A DNA stretch of 64,000 nucleotides from NCBI GenBank assembly GCA_026129405.1, contig JAHCID010000012.1, forward strand, positions 53,724-117,723, written 5' to 3'. Of this stretch, positions 49,499 to 61,648 are shown one piece after another. Each line of letters begins with the position of its first letter. The stretch's first letter is position 1. The DNA is from a bacterium (GTDB taxonomy: Bacteria > Desulfobacterota > Binatia > DP-6). The notes under the pieces are model-generated. The model was given only the letters and a program-made list of their open reading frames with translations. It was not told the DNA's origin and ran no database searches. The position numbers and the translations under genes are program-made.

Positions 49499-50398
49499 TC
49501 AGGTGCGGGGCGGCGCCAGCGAGAAGCGCACGCCCGACTGTCGCTCGACGAGCTCGACGAGGTCGGTGAAGTCGCGCTCGCCGAGCCCCGCGCCCACGGC
49601 GGCGACGAGCGTCTGCGCGACCTGGGCCGCGATCGGCACCGGCACCGCCTGCTCGCGCGCGAGCTCGACGAGCAGCCCGGCATCCTTGGCCGCGAGCGCG
49701 AGCGCGAACATCGTCGGCCGCCCGCGCTCGTTGATGCCCTCGACCATACGGTCGGTGAAGATGTTGCCGGCGCCGCCGGCGCGCACGACGTCGATCATCG
49801 CGCGCAGATCGATGCCGGCCCGCACCGCGACGCCGAGCACCTCGAGCGACGCGACGGTGGCCGTGAAGGCGAGCAGGCTGTTCACGAGCTTCGCCGTGTT
49901 GCCGAGCCCGAGCCCGCCCAGGTGGAAGCTCGCCCGCCCGAGGCGGTCGAGAAGCGGCTTCGCGCGCGCGTACGCCGCCGCCTCCCCGCCCACCATGAAG
50001 ACCAGCATCCGCGCCTGCGCGCCCGGCGCACCACCGGTGAGCGGCGCCTCGAGGAGGTGGCGGCCGGCGGCGGCGATCCGTTCGCCCACGGCCCGCACGG
50101 TGGCGGGTGCGTTCGTCGTGAGGTCGATCAGGACGGCGGCGGGCGCGGCGGCCGCGAGCCACGCGGTCGCGACCTCCTCCATGACGGCCGGCGTCGGGAC
50201 GGAGACGAACGTGAAGGCGCTCGCGCGCCCCACTGCGGCGACGTCCGTCGCCCCCTGTGCCCCCTCGGCGACCAGCGCGGTCACGCGCTCGGGAACGGCA
50301 TCGTACACCGTGACTGCGTAGCCGTCCGCGAGGAGATTCCGCGCGACGGCGCCGCCGATGTTGCCGAGCCCGACGACGCCGACCTGCTCGCTGCCCAC
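49499..50398 (-). CDS. 3-hydroxyisobutyrate dehydrogenase-family oxidoreductase
   Basis: The 299-residue beta-hydroxyacid dehydrogenase (GTG 50398) starts with VGVVGLGNIGGAVARNLLADG and shows the substrate signature LLEAPLTGGAPGAQARMLVFM and the catalytic lysine motif GNTAKLVNSLLAF. Members reduce or oxidise 3-hydroxyisobutyrate, tartronate semialdehyde or related acids. It lies 10 bases after the SDR gene, suggesting a shared catabolic role. Confidence 0.88.
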   Translation of the reverse strand: MGSEQVGVVGLGNIGGAVARNLLADGYAVTVYDAVPERVTALVAEGAQGATDVAAVGRASAFTFVSVPTPAVMEEVATAWLAAAAPAAVLIDLTTNAPATVRAVGERIAAAGRHLLEAPLTGGAPGAQARMLVFMVGGEAAAYARAKPLLDRLGRASFHLGGLGLGNTAKLVNSLLAFTATVASLEVLGVAVRAGIDLRAMIDVVRAGGAGNIFTDRMVEGINERGRPTMFALALAAKDAGLLVELAREQAVPVPIAAQVAQTLVAAVGAGLGERDFTDLVELVERQSGVRFSLAPPRT

Positions 50399-50408
50399 GT
50401 CGCGCTCC

Positions 50409-51176
50409 CTACTTCGGCGCCATGCGAATGGCGCCGTCGAGGCGGATCACCTCGCCGTTCAGGAACATGTTGGTGGTGATCTCGCGCACCAGCGACGCGA
50501 ACTCCGGCGGGCGCCCGAGCCGCGACGGGAACGGGATCTGCGCGCCCAGCGCCTGGCGCACGGCCTCCGGCGCCATCGCCAGCATCGGCGTGTCGAACGT
50601 GCCCGGCGCGATGGTGCAGACGCGGATGCCCATCGACGCCAGGTCGCGCGCGATCGGCAGGGTCATGCCGACGACGCCGCCCTTCGAGGCCGCGTACGCG
50701 GCCTGGCCGATCTGGCCGTCGAACGCCGCCACCGAGGCGGTGTTGACGATCACGCCGCGCTCGCCTTCCGCGTTCGGCGGCTGCGTCGCCATCTGCGCGG
50801 CGGCGAGGCGGATGCAGTTGAAGGTGCCGATCAGGTTGATCTCGATCGTCTTCGCGAACAGCTCGAGCGGCAGCGGGCCCTGGCGCGAGATCGTACGACC
50901 CGCCGTCCCGACGCCGGCGCAGTTGACGAGCGCCGTCAGCCGCCCGAAGCGCTCGACCGCCTTCTTCACCGCCGCCTCGACCTCGGGGCCGCTGGTCACG
51001 TCCGCGGGCGTGAAGACCGCCCGCTCGCCGAGCGACGCGGCGAGCGCCTCGCCGTTCGAGTTGGGGCGATCGAGGATGGCGGCGCGGCCGCCGCCGTCGA
51101 CGAACATGCGCACGGTGGCCTCACCGAGACCGGAGGCTCCACCCGTGACCAGGGCCACGCTGTCGGCAATCTGCAT
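50409..51176 (-). CDS. SDR-family 3-hydroxyacyl-CoA dehydrogenase (type II/HSD10-like)
   Basis: From ATG 51176 the 255-residue product reads [21 protein letters not shown], with the NAD site [29 protein letters not shown] (Tyr-x3-Lys catalytic pair) and [15 protein letters not shown]. The insertion and wording match HSD17B10-type enzymes acting on short branched 3-hydroxyacyl-CoAs. Paired with the 3-hydroxyisobutyrate-type enzyme, it fits branched-chain amino acid or isobutyryl degradation. Confidence 0.9.
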   Translation of the reverse strand: MQIADSVALVTGGASGLGEATVRMFVDGGGRAAILDRPNSNGEALAASLGERAVFTPADVTSGPEVEAAVKKAVERFGRLTALVNCAGVGTAGRTISRQGPLPLELFAKTIEINLIGTFNCIRLAAAQMATQPPNAEGERGVIVNTASVAAFDGQIGQAAYAASKGGVVGMTLPIARDLASMGIRVCTIAPGTFDTPMLAMAPEAVRQALGAQIPFPSRLGRPPEFASLVREITTNMFLNGEVIRLDGAIRMAPK

Positions 51177-51256
51177 CGCGCCTGCATAGCCCCTCGCCCT
51201 GCGCAGGACCAGTGCTGCTTGCACCGTTCGGGGCGCCCGCGACACACTTCGCCCCG

Positions 51257-52273
51257 ATGCGTCTCGACCTCCACGGCGAGCCCCTCCACACCCGCACCCT
51301 CGGCGTCACCCTGACGCAGCGGGCCGACGGACATCTCGACGCCGCCGGCGTGCTGCTCGACCTGCGCAAGCGCGGCTTCGTCCCCGTCGGCGGCGACCTC
51401 CAGCCTGCCGGCATCGTCCATCAGATGCTGCTCGACGGGGTGATCGATCCGGCCGGCCCCACGCTGACGCAGCTCGCCGTGCGTCAGCCGCACGTGGCCT
51501 TCGAGCGCTCCGCGCTCACCCGCGGCGAGAGCTGCCGCGATCCGGCCGACCGCATCGCGCTCCTCGCCGGGGCGCGGCTCGACGCCGGCTGGGCGCGCCG
51601 GCTCGCCGAGGACATCGGCGGTCCGCGCGGCTGCTCGCACGTGCTCACGCTGGCTCAGTACCTCGGCGCCACGATCGCCTGGGTCCTGCCGCACCTGGCG
51701 GCGCCGCCCGGCGTCCCGCCGTGGGACGCAGGTCGACGCGTCTTCCGCCGCGACGTCGCCGTCGACGGCGCGCAGCCGGACGAGCGCACGCTCGTGCTCG
51801 CGCTCCAGCAGATCGATCTGCACCTCGCGCCGGTGTCCGAGCCCGCGCCGGCGATGGAGCGCTTCGCCGGCGCCCGCGAGCTGCGCGTGCTCGCGACGGT
51901 CGACCTCGGCGCGATGGCGTTCACGGCGCTCGAGGTCGCCGAGCGCCGCCGCGACGCCGCCCGGCTCGACGCACCGTGGGCGCCGCGCACGGACGTCGCC
52001 GAGCGGTGCCGCGGGCTCTCCGTCCTGCGCGGCGTCAGCGCCGCCCTCCTCGAGCGCGTGGACGCCGCCGACGACCGCCCCGTGCTCGACGCCCTCCTCC
52101 AGCTCGCACCGACGCTCATCCAGGTGTTCGCCGCGCTCTCCGATCCCTGGGCCGCGATGGCGCGCGAGCAGGGCTGGATCGTGGGCATGGGCGGACGTCC
52201 CGACTCGTGCTGGATGTGGCGACGCGGCGGCGCGCTGCGCGACGCCCGCGGCCCCGGCGACCCCGCCTTCTGA
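51257..52273 (+). CDS. DUF2889-like protein of unknown function
   Basis: The 338-residue product starts at ATG 51257 ([19 protein letters not shown]). Its N-terminal half fits the DUF2889 pattern ([20 protein letters not shown], then [13 protein letters not shown], then [13 protein letters not shown] with conserved Cys/His). The C-terminal half is not recognised. Ser/Thr are few and there are no membrane segments, so it is likely cytosolic. It precedes clpS by 57 bases. Confidence 0.7.
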   Translation: MRLDLHGEPLHTRTLGVTLTQRADGHLDAAGVLLDLRKRGFVPVGGDLQPAGIVHQMLLDGVIDPAGPTLTQLAVRQPHVAFERSALTRGESCRDPADRIALLAGARLDAGWARRLAEDIGGPRGCSHVLTLAQYLGATIAWVLPHLAAPPGVPPWDAGRRVFRRDVAVDGAQPDERTLVLALQQIDLHLAPVSEPAPAMERFAGARELRVLATVDLGAMAFTALEVAERRRDAARLDAPWAPRTDVAERCRGLSVLRGVSAALLERVDAADDRPVLDALLQLAPTLIQVFAALSDPWAAMAREQGWIVGMGGRPDSCWMWRRGGALRDARGPGDPAF

Positions 52274-52330
52274 ACGCGCCGGCGCCGGGGACGTTGCCGG
52301 AAGCGGGCGATCCCGCTTCAATGGATCCGG

Positions 52331-52654
52331 ATGGCAGGACCGAAGGAGCAAGGGGGCGTCGGGGTCGTCGAGAAGACGGTCCCGAAGGAGCGCACGCGCC
52401 GGCCCAAGCGCTACAAGGTTCTCCTGCACAACGACGACTACACCACCATGGAGTTCGTCGTCTGGGTGCTCCAGGCCGTCTTCCACCACGACGAGGCGAG
52501 CGCCACCGAGATCATGCTCCACGTCCACCGCAACGGGCTCGGCGTCGCCGGCGTCTACACCAGGGAGGTCGCCGAGATGCGGGTCGCGCAGGTCGCGGCA
52601 TTGGCCAAGGAGCACGAGTTCCCGCTGCGCGCGAGCGCCGAGGAGGAGGACTGA
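52331..52654 (+). CDS. clpS: ClpS, N-end-rule adaptor of ClpA
   Basis: ClpS brings N-degron substrates to ClpAP. The 107-residue product has a flexible N terminus and the ClpS core: YKVLLHNDDYTTMEFVVWVL, DEASATEIMLHVHRNGLGVA and GVYTREVAEMRVAQV. It precedes clpA by one base. Confidence 0.95.
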   Translation: MAGPKEQGGVGVVEKTVPKERTRRPKRYKVLLHNDDYTTMEFVVWVLQAVFHHDEASATEIMLHVHRNGLGVAGVYTREVAEMRVAQVAALAKEHEFPLRASAEEED

Positions 52655-52655
52655 C

Positions 52656-54967
<2,312 letters not shown>

Positions 54968-54971
<4 letters not shown>

Positions 54972-55486
54972 GCCCGCGCGACTGGTACGGCATCGGCGGC
55001 GGTGCCGTGCGCCCGGGGCGACCCGGATGCTCCGAGATCCTCCCCTGGCTCGTGGTCGGCGAGTATCCGAACTACGACGACCTCGCCTGGCTGCGCGACA
55101 CGCACGCCGTCACCGCGATCCTGAGCCTCCAGTGCGACGCCGACCTCGCCAGCAAACGCCTGCGCCCTGCCGACGTCGCCGTCGCCTGCGCCGCCGCCCG
55201 GCTCGACTTCGCGCGCGTCGCCTGCCCCGACGGCGACCTCGAGCTGCTGACGGCGCGGCTGCCCGACCTGGTCGAGCGCCTGCGCGTCCTGCGCGACGGC
55301 GGCGCCCGCGTCTACCTCCACTGCAACGCCGGCATGAACCGCGCCCCGACGGTGGCGATCGCCGCGGTCCACGTGCTGGACGGCCTGCCGCTCGCCGAGG
55401 CGACCGCGTTCGTGAAGGCCCGGCGCCTCGCGGTGCCGTACCTGCGCGCGCTCGAAGCCTGCTACGGCCGCGCGCCGTCGCCCTGA
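54968..55486 (+). CDS. Dual-specificity protein phosphatase-like enzyme
   Basis: The 172-residue product has the cysteine phosphatase loop VYLHCNAGMNRAPT (C119, R125) with the general acid region CPDGD near 87-91. It resembles laforin/DSP-type phosphatases that act on phosphoserine/threonine/tyrosine or phosphoglucans. Its GTG overlaps the clpA stop, so translation is coupled to clpS-clpA, an unusual association. The 3' end overlaps the convergent glycosyltransferase gene by 25 bases. Confidence 0.85.
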
Positions 55487-58437
55487 TCCGCGCCGTTGCG
55501 CCCGTTCGCCGCCGGCGTGCACAGGTGCAGCACGCCGAGCTCGACGAGCCCGGGCGCGTTCAGCGGATCGAAGCGGAGATGGACGATCTCCTCGCCGGCG
55601 TCCCACACCGCGCGCCGGTCGCTCTCGTCGATCAGCACGGTGTAGTCGTGCCACTGGCCGTCGCCGGCCACGATCGGGATGCGCAGGCTCTTGTCCTCGG
55701 AGAACGCCTCCGAGGCGCCGTGGCTCCAGAACACCTGGGCGAAGAGATCGCCGCGCGCTTCGCAGCGCATGGCGAAGCGGATGACGCGCACGTCGCGCGC
55801 GCGGAAGGGTCCCGCGGTGAAGACGAACGCCGGATCGTCGTGCAGCACGCGGTACGCGGCGCGGCCGCGCGTCCGCCCGACCAGCTCGAGCCCGTCGTTC
55901 GGCGACACCGGAGCCGACGCCTGGCCGAACGGGAGCGCGCGCACCGTCCGCCACCAACGCGAGGCGACGCGCTCGCGCGCCCAGCGGCGCAGCGCCGTCG
56001 GCACCAGGCCCGCGACCCGGACGTACAGCCGGTACCAGGCCCGCCCGTAGTGCGGCAGCGCCGGCGGCAGCGCGACGGCCGCGGGCGCCGGAGGGACGGT
56101 CGAGGGCTGGCGGTGCAGCGTCACCAGACGCAGGCGATCGTCGGCGTCGAGCGCGCTGGGCCGCGGCCCGCGCCCGAGCAGGTCGCGGTAGACCGGCGCG
56201 TACGCCGCCGCCATCTCCGGCAGCGAGCGGTGCCGGTAGCGCTGCGCGGCGCGGGCGATCGTGGCGAGCGCCCCGTCCTCCTCGACGAGGCGGGTGAGCG
56301 CGACGACCGCCTCGTCGACGTTGCGCACGACGATGCCGGCGCCCGACGCGTGCACACGCTCGGTCAGCGCGCCCTGGTCGGTCACCACCACCGGCACGCC
56401 GGCGATCAGCGCCTCCGACAGCGTGTACGAGAAGGTCTCCGGCCAGGGCGGCAGGAAGACGACGAGGTCGATGTCGGCTGCGGAGAGGCGCTCGCAGATC
56501 TCGTCGCGGTGGTAGCGCCCGTGCAGGTGGAGGCGCGAGCCCAGCCCCAGCGCGCGCAGGCGGTCGGCGAAGCCGAAGCGTTCGGCCTCGCCGAAGACGT
56601 GCCAGGCGAGCGGCAGATCGCGGGTGCGGGCGATGAGCGGCTCGTAGTGGCGCGAGCCCTTGATCGGGTAGGCGATCTCGCCGAGGAGCGCGATGTTGAG
56701 GGGCCGGCGGCGCGGGTCCGGCGTCGCCCGCCGGGTCGGCTCGAGGTAGCCGTGCGGCTCGACGACCCAGCGGGCCGGGTCGGCCGGCTGGAAGCGTGCG
56801 ACGATGTCGTGCGTGCGCTGCGCCGGGAAGAAGACGCGCTCCGCGTGCGCGAGCAGCGCGCGGAACTCCGCGCGGTGCGCCTCGCGCCAGGCGAGCGGCT
56901 GCTCGACCGCCTGCCCGAACACGGCGAAGGCGTGGCGCAGGCAGGCCTCCGGGTCGGGCCCCTCGCCGGGCGCGGCGAGGCAGCAAAGGCGGTCGCTCGG
57001 CGCGTCCCAGAGGTTGACGTTCGGGCACACCGGATAGAAGTCCTGGAAGGTGGCGACGAACGGCACGCCGAGGTCGTGCAGCTCGCGCCACACCGACACC
57101 GGCCAGCCGCACAGCTGGTGCAGGTGCGCCGCGCCCACGCCGAACAGCGGGACGATCTCGCGCATCGCCCGCGTCACGTCCGCGCGCGCGAGCTGGAAGC
57201 GGCGGCTCGGCTCGGCGAGCGGCAGGCGATAGTGCACCGCGCCGTCGAGGTCGCCGTCGAATACCTCGGTCAGCGCGATCGCGTCCCACTCCGGCGCCGC
57301 CACCACCACACGCGGCAGCCGCAGCGCGGCGACCAGGTCACGCACGTGATGCTCGGTGCCGCCCGCCGGATGGTCGAACGAGGCGTGCAGGACGCACAGC
57401 AACGCCGGCACGTCGGCGTGCGGACGGCGCAGCGCCAGGCGGATGCTCCCCTGCACGGGTGCGAGCGGATTGGCCTCGACGAAGGCGGCCACGCGCGGGA
57501 GGTACTCGGGATGGCGCGCGTGTAGGGTCGCGAAGTGGCTGCGCGTCAGCTCGTCGGCCGCCTCGGCCCCGAAGGACGCGTGGCCGGCATGCCACACGAG
57601 CACGTCGTCGGCGCAGCGACTCGGGAATCCGGCCGCCCGCGCACGCTCGCAGAGGTCGTTCTCCTCGCCGAAGCCGCGCCCGAACGCCTCCTCGTCGAAG
57701 AGCCCGACGGCGTCGCGCACCGCCGCGGGCACGTACATGCAGAAGCCGTGCGCCGTCGGCAGCGAGGGTCGAAGCAGCGGGCTCGCCCGCCGCACGAGCG
57801 CGGCGAAGTCGTCGAGCTCCCACCCCGGGGGCAGCGGGTTGGGCCGACACCACTCCGGCACCGAGAGGATGGTCGCGTTGTTCGAGAGCGGCGACACGAG
57901 CGCGGGCGCGTCGCCCGCGTAGGCCGCCGCCTCGAGCCCGTCGAGGAAACCCGGCGTCGCGATGGTGTCGCTGTTCAGCAGGACGACGTCGCGCTCGCCC
58001 GCGGCGCGCATGCCGCGGTTGGCGGTCCCGACGAAGCCGCGGTTCTGCGGATTGCGCAGCAGCTGCACGCGCGGCTCGCGCGCAGCCAGCGCGTCGAGCC
58101 AGGCGACGAGGGTCGCGTCGGTGCTGGCGTCGTCGACGGGAACGAGCCGCCAGTCGCCCGTCGCGTGCGCGAGGACGCTTTCGAGACAGGCGATCGTCTC
58201 GGCGCGCGCATCGTGGATCGGCACGACGACGTCGATCGGCCGCACGCGCGCCCGCGCCGCGGCCGGGGGACGTCCGATGCGCCGCAGCGCCGCATGGACG
58301 ACGCCGTCGGGCGCGACGCCGAGCTCGACGAGCGTGACGCCGAGCGACGGGCCGAGACGCGCCAGCGCGACGCGGGCGCGCCCGCGTCGCCGCGCGCCGT
58401 CGCCGCGAGCAGCATGCCGCCGGGCGAGCGCCGCCAC
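55462..58437 (-). CDS. Large multi-domain glycosyltransferase, main part (GT2 + GT4 + beta-sandwich)
   Basis: From GTG 58437 the reading gives 991 residues. Residues ~65-320 form a GT2 domain (VVVPIHDARAETIACL, VDDASTDAT, NRGFVGTANRGM, VLLNSDTIATPGFL, GEENDLCERA). Residues ~340-770 form a GT4 domain (DHPAGGTEHHVRDLVAALR, ALLGEIAYPIKGSRHYEP, SYTLSEALIAGVPVVVTD). A beta-sandwich module lies at ~870-980 (DLFAQVFWSHGASEAFSEDK). The true N terminus almost certainly continues upstream through frameshifted sequence (to 60312). It probably builds a surface polysaccharide or glycoprotein glycan. Confidence 0.8.
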   Translation of the reverse strand: MAALARRHAARGDGARRRGRARVALARLGPSLGVTLVELGVAPDGVVHAALRRIGRPPAAARARVRPIDVVVPIHDARAETIACLESVLAHATGDWRLVPVDDASTDATLVAWLDALAAREPRVQLLRNPQNRGFVGTANRGMRAAGERDVVLLNSDTIATPGFLDGLEAAAYAGDAPALVSPLSNNATILSVPEWCRPNPLPPGWELDDFAALVRRASPLLRPSLPTAHGFCMYVPAAVRDAVGLFDEEAFGRGFGEENDLCERARAAGFPSRCADDVLVWHAGHASFGAEAADELTRSHFATLHARHPEYLPRVAAFVEANPLAPVQGSIRLALRRPHADVPALLCVLHASFDHPAGGTEHHVRDLVAALRLPRVVVAAPEWDAIALTEVFDGDLDGAVHYRLPLAEPSRRFQLARADVTRAMREIVPLFGVGAAHLHQLCGWPVSVWRELHDLGVPFVATFQDFYPVCPNVNLWDAPSDRLCCLAAPGEGPDPEACLRHAFAVFGQAVEQPLAWREAHRAEFRALLAHAERVFFPAQRTHDIVARFQPADPARWVVEPHGYLEPTRRATPDPRRRPLNIALLGEIAYPIKGSRHYEPLIARTRDLPLAWHVFGEAERFGFADRLRALGLGSRLHLHGRYHRDEICERLSAADIDLVVFLPPWPETFSYTLSEALIAGVPVVVTDQGALTERVHASGAGIVVRNVDEAVVALTRLVEEDGALATIARAAQRYRHRSLPEMAAAYAPVYRDLLGRGPRPSALDADDRLRLVTLHRQPSTVPPAPAAVALPPALPHYGRAWYRLYVRVAGLVPTALRRWARERVASRWWRTVRALPFGQASAPVSPNDGLELVGRTRGRAAYRVLHDDPAFVFTAGPFRARDVRVIRFAMRCEARGDLFAQVFWSHGASEAFSEDKSLRIPIVAGDGQWHDYTVLIDESDRRAVWDAGEEIVHLRFDPLNAPGLVELGVLHLCTPAANGRNGADQGDGARP

Positions 58438-58479
58438 GGGCGGCGCCAGCGCGGCCGCGTCGGCGGCGTCGAGCGCGAC

Positions 58480-59205
58480 GTACCCACGCGAGCGAGCCCG
58501 GCCGGGCCGACGCGGCGGCGGCCGCGTCCCCGCCGACGCCGCACGCGTAGCGCGTGGTCATGCCGGCGGCGAGTCCCGCCGGCTCGCACGCCGCGAGATC
58601 GGCCAGCAGCACGCAGCGCCCGAGCGTCACCGGGCCCGGCGCGTCGGCGGGATCGAGACGCAGGCGTCGCACCACCCCGGCCGCCGCCCATCCCGTCTCC
58701 GCGAGGTCGACGACGAGCGTGCGCACGGCGCCGTCCGCGGGGATCGCGACGCGCAGGCTCGCCGCTTCGCCGAAGCCGCCGCCCGCGTCCCAGAAGAGCT
58801 GCACCGTCCCCTGCCCGTCCCCCGCCTCGAGGCCGACGCGCAGCACGAGCCAGCGCCACGCGGCCGCCTCGAGCGCGACCGGCGGGCTGGTGAGCGAGGG
58901 ATCGCCCCCCTCGGCGACGAAGCGGCCGGCGTCGCGGCGCGCGAGCTGCTGGCCGGTCCAGCCGTCCCAGCCGGCGGCGTCGGGCGCGAGCGCCGCCATG
59001 ACGCCCGGCCTCAGTCGCGGAGGACCGCGGGCCGTGCGCGTCGAGCGTCGCGAGCACCGCCTCGGCCGCCTCGGACGCGACCGGCTCGACGACGACCGCG
59101 CCCGGCGGCGCCGGCGGCGCGACCGGCACCCGGCGCGCAGGAAGCCCCACGCCCGCCGTGCCCGCTCCGCCGCGTTCGGCGCCGGCGCCCGGCGCGCGCC
59201 CGCTC
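58480..59205 (-). pseudogene. Frameshifted middle segment with a beta-sandwich module
   Basis: This segment joins the two glycosyltransferase readings but lies in two other frames. One piece (about 59200-59020) reads VVVEPVASEAAEAVLATLDA; the next (about 59030-58490) reads WTGQQLARRDAGRFVAEGGD, then VQLFWDAGGGFGEAASLRVA and RLRLDPADAPGPVTLG, a second copy of the module at the end of the main protein. Each change equals one extra base: near 59181-59201, near 59015-59035 and near 58480-58500. Three such steps restore the original frame. This is decay, sequencing error or recoding; I cannot tell which. Confidence 0.65.
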
Positions 59206-60312
59206 CTCCGGCTCGAGCGACAGCGGCGGCGGCTCCGGCCCCGTCGCCCGGCCCGCGCGCGGCGCGAGCAGCGCGGCCAGCCGGCCCGCATGCGCCGCGA
59301 AGGTGTGATGGTGCAGCACCGTCGCGCGGGCACGCCGGCCCACGGCGTCGCCCTCGACGGGATCGAGCCCGCGCTCGAGCGCGTCGACCCACGCGTCGTG
59401 GCCCTCGGCGAGGAAGCCGTCGACGGCCGGCGTGATCGCGTCGCGGAACGCCTCCACCGGGCTCGCGACGATCGGCAGGCCGAGGATGCCGGCCTCGAAG
59501 AACTTGAGCGCGCTCTTGCCGTCGGTGAACGCGTTGCGCACGGCGACCGGGGCCACCGCGAGCGCGCAGCGCGCCAGCGTCCACGGATAGACGCGCCAGT
59601 CCTGGTACGGGATGCGCACCACCTGCGCCGCGACCGGGCGCAGCGCCGGCGGCAGCTCGACGAAGCCGCCGAGGTGGAGTCGGCGCTCGGGGCGGCGCGC
59701 GAGCACCTCGGCGAGCGCGGGGCCGATCGCCTCGAGGTCGCGGTCGTGCGTGTTCGAGCCGGCGCCGTACGTGATCGCGGTGCGGTGGCGCGGCCGCAGG
59801 CGCAGCAGCCGGCGCGCCGTGGCCTCGTACTCCGGCGGCAGCAGGTTCGGGTGGACGTGGGCCGGCTTGCCGAGCGCTGCCGCCAGCCGCGCGAGCGCGG
59901 GCGTCGTGCCGAGGAACGCGTCGCAGGCGTCGAAGGTGCGCCGCAGGCGGCCGAAGCGCTCGTGGTACTCGCGGCGCGCCGCCGGCGGCAGGTCCACGAG
60001 GAAGTGCAGCAGGGGCTCTACCGAGGGATCGAAGATCAGGTCGTCGATCTCGAAGACCAGGCGGGCGCCGGCCGCGCGGGCGGCGTCGACCACCGCCGCC
60101 ACGGCGTCGCTCCAGCGCAGGCGGAAGAGGACGACGACCGAGTACGCCGGCAGCGCCGCGCGCAGCGCGGGATCGTGCAGGTGGTAGACGTTGGCCGGCA
60201 CGCCCGCGGCGCGGAGCTGCTGCACGCCGTGGCGACAACGGTAGCGGTACGAGGCGTCCCAGTCGTCGGTGACCCAGCAGACGCGCAGCCCCACGGCCGC
60301 GCCATCAGGCAC
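59011..60312 (-). CDS. Glycosyltransferase (GT4-like) domain, N-terminal part of the broken locus
   Basis: The 433-residue reading starts at ATG 60312. Residues ~8-345 form a GT-B fold transferase: VCWVTDDWDASYRYRCRHGV, LVFEIDDLIFDPSVEP, TYGAGSNTHDRDLE and DGKSALKFFEAGILGLPIVA. After about residue 370 the sequence becomes Arg/Gly/Ala-rich and meaningless, and the sensible reading moves to the next frame near 59190. The remaining ~60 residues are thus probably an artefact of the first frameshift. Confidence 0.75.
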   Translation of the reverse strand: MPDGAAVGLRVCWVTDDWDASYRYRCRHGVQQLRAAGVPANVYHLHDPALRAALPAYSVVVLFRLRWSDAVAAVVDAARAAGARLVFEIDDLIFDPSVEPLLHFLVDLPPAARREYHERFGRLRRTFDACDAFLGTTPALARLAAALGKPAHVHPNLLPPEYEATARRLLRLRPRHRTAITYGAGSNTHDRDLEAIGPALAEVLARRPERRLHLGGFVELPPALRPVAAQVVRIPYQDWRVYPWTLARCALAVAPVAVRNAFTDGKSALKFFEAGILGLPIVASPVEAFRDAITPAVDGFLAEGHDAWVDALERGLDPVEGDAVGRRARATVLHHHTFAAHAGRLAALLAPRAGRATGPEPPPLSLEPEERARAGRRRRTRRSGHGGRGASCAPGAGRAAGAAGRGRRRAGRVRGGRGGARDARRARPAVLRD

Positions 60313-60651
60313 CCCGTGCTCCCTCGCTCTCCCGGCGGTACGCGTGCAGCCAACGGACCGTCATGGCGGAGGTGCGACTACCAGATCGATCCCGCGCCCG
60401 CCAACGCACGGGGCCTGGGGGCACGTCGCCGCCCGGCGGCCGGCGGTCCCGGCCATCGTCGGCGGCGAGGACCCGGTCTGCATGACCGCGTTGCGGGAAC
60501 GCGCGTCGACGTGACCCACGAGCTGCCGGCATCCCGTGCACAAGGGGATGCCGCCGAGGGACGACTCGATCTGCATGACGATCTCGGCGGACGCGATGAG
60601 CTCATTCTCGAGCTACGCTTGTGCGCCACGAACGAGCGGATCGTCCGCTGG
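60313..60651. other. Gap upstream of the glycosyltransferase locus
   Basis: Most of these 339 bases show no confident gene. One minus-strand reading of 71 codons (60361-60576, ATG start) contains LGGIPLCTGCRQLVGHVDA with a CxxC pair, but it has no Shine-Dalgarno and ends in low-complexity sequence; I do not call it as a gene. I see no clear promoter for the glycosyltransferase gene. Confidence 0.3.
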
Positions 60652-61572
60652 TCACCGGGAATGGACTGGGGCGGCGTTCGAGACGATCCGACGCACCTCC
60701 GCGCCCCTCAGCTCCTGCTTTGCAGCGAGACGATCGGCAACGGCCTCGATCGTCTTCCAACGTAGCGCTACCAGTCGTTCGGTCCTGGCCGTGAGACGTT
60801 CGAGGACCAGATGACGGTCGAGGCCGAGCAACATGCCGACGTGCTGGTTGACCCGCGGATTCACGTGCCACGCGCCGGGTGGCGGCTTCGCCACCCGCAC
60901 CCGGCCGCGCTCATCCACGTGGCAGGCGAGGTCTACCATCATCTCCTGCTGGACGAGGCGCTGCCAACGCCTGTTCTGGAACGTGACGCGCATTTCTTCC
61001 GCCCGTCGGCTCATGTCCGGTCGCGGACAGACGACGAAGAAGCGCTGGACACGATCGACGCGGTGTCCGGAGAAGGTCGCGAGAACCGCGTATGCAGCCG
61101 CAGCCAGGCTGTAATGGCGCTCGAGATTTCTTCCCTTCACCACCGGCGGGGGCATCGGTGCGATGGCACGCCGCTCTGCGACGCGTGCCTCGATCGCAAG
61201 GTGGAGGATACGCTCCAGCCTCCGCGCACGCTCGGGGAAGGCTGCGTAGAGCACGTCCAACTGACAGTACCGATGTCCCCCGAAGGACTTCCACGCTCGG
61301 CGCGGGTCGTTCTTGAAGTGCCCATCCCACAGGGCCGGGATGTGACGGAGAACGTCGGCCTCCCTGACGCCGATCAAACGAGGCGACACGAAAACCGGTG
61401 CCCACCCCGCGGACGAATCGCGGTGGCTCGATCGTGGCCGGAGCACGATGCGCGCCCAGAGCGGCACCGACGCCGCGAGCGAGCGCGGCATCCGCTCCGC
61501 CTCGTAGCGAACGCCACGGAGCGACGTCCGTTGCCTGACGATCTTCCAATCGACGAGCTCGAGAGTGGTCAC
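60652..61572 (-). CDS. Hypothetical protein, unknown family
   Basis: I do not recognise this 306-residue protein. The GTG at 61572 follows GGAGG by five bases and is my start (MTTLELVDWKIVRQRTSLRG); ATG 61608 is an alternative. It is basic, without signal or membrane segments, with aromatic/His-rich stretches (DGHFKNDPRRAWKSFGGHRY; VNPRVNQHVGMLLGLDRHLV). Codon use includes more A/T-ending codons than neighbours, a hint of transfer. It follows the WYL regulator by 76 bases on the same strand. Confidence 0.6.
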   Translation of the reverse strand: MTTLELVDWKIVRQRTSLRGVRYEAERMPRSLAASVPLWARIVLRPRSSHRDSSAGWAPVFVSPRLIGVREADVLRHIPALWDGHFKNDPRRAWKSFGGHRYCQLDVLYAAFPERARRLERILHLAIEARVAERRAIAPMPPPVVKGRNLERHYSLAAAAYAVLATFSGHRVDRVQRFFVVCPRPDMSRRAEEMRVTFQNRRWQRLVQQEMMVDLACHVDERGRVRVAKPPPGAWHVNPRVNQHVGMLLGLDRHLVLERLTARTERLVALRWKTIEAVADRLAAKQELRGAEVRRIVSNAAPVHSR

Positions 61573-61648
61573 ACGTACCTCCAGACGGCGCGCGCCTTCG
61601 CGCGACATCCCACCTGCCGTGAGAGACGGCTCGGATCGGCCGGAACCT

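Noticed and set aside
60361-60576. A 71-codon minus-strand reading with a CxxC pair
   Set aside because: No ribosome site, no neighbour link and a low-complexity end; left as an unassigned possibility.
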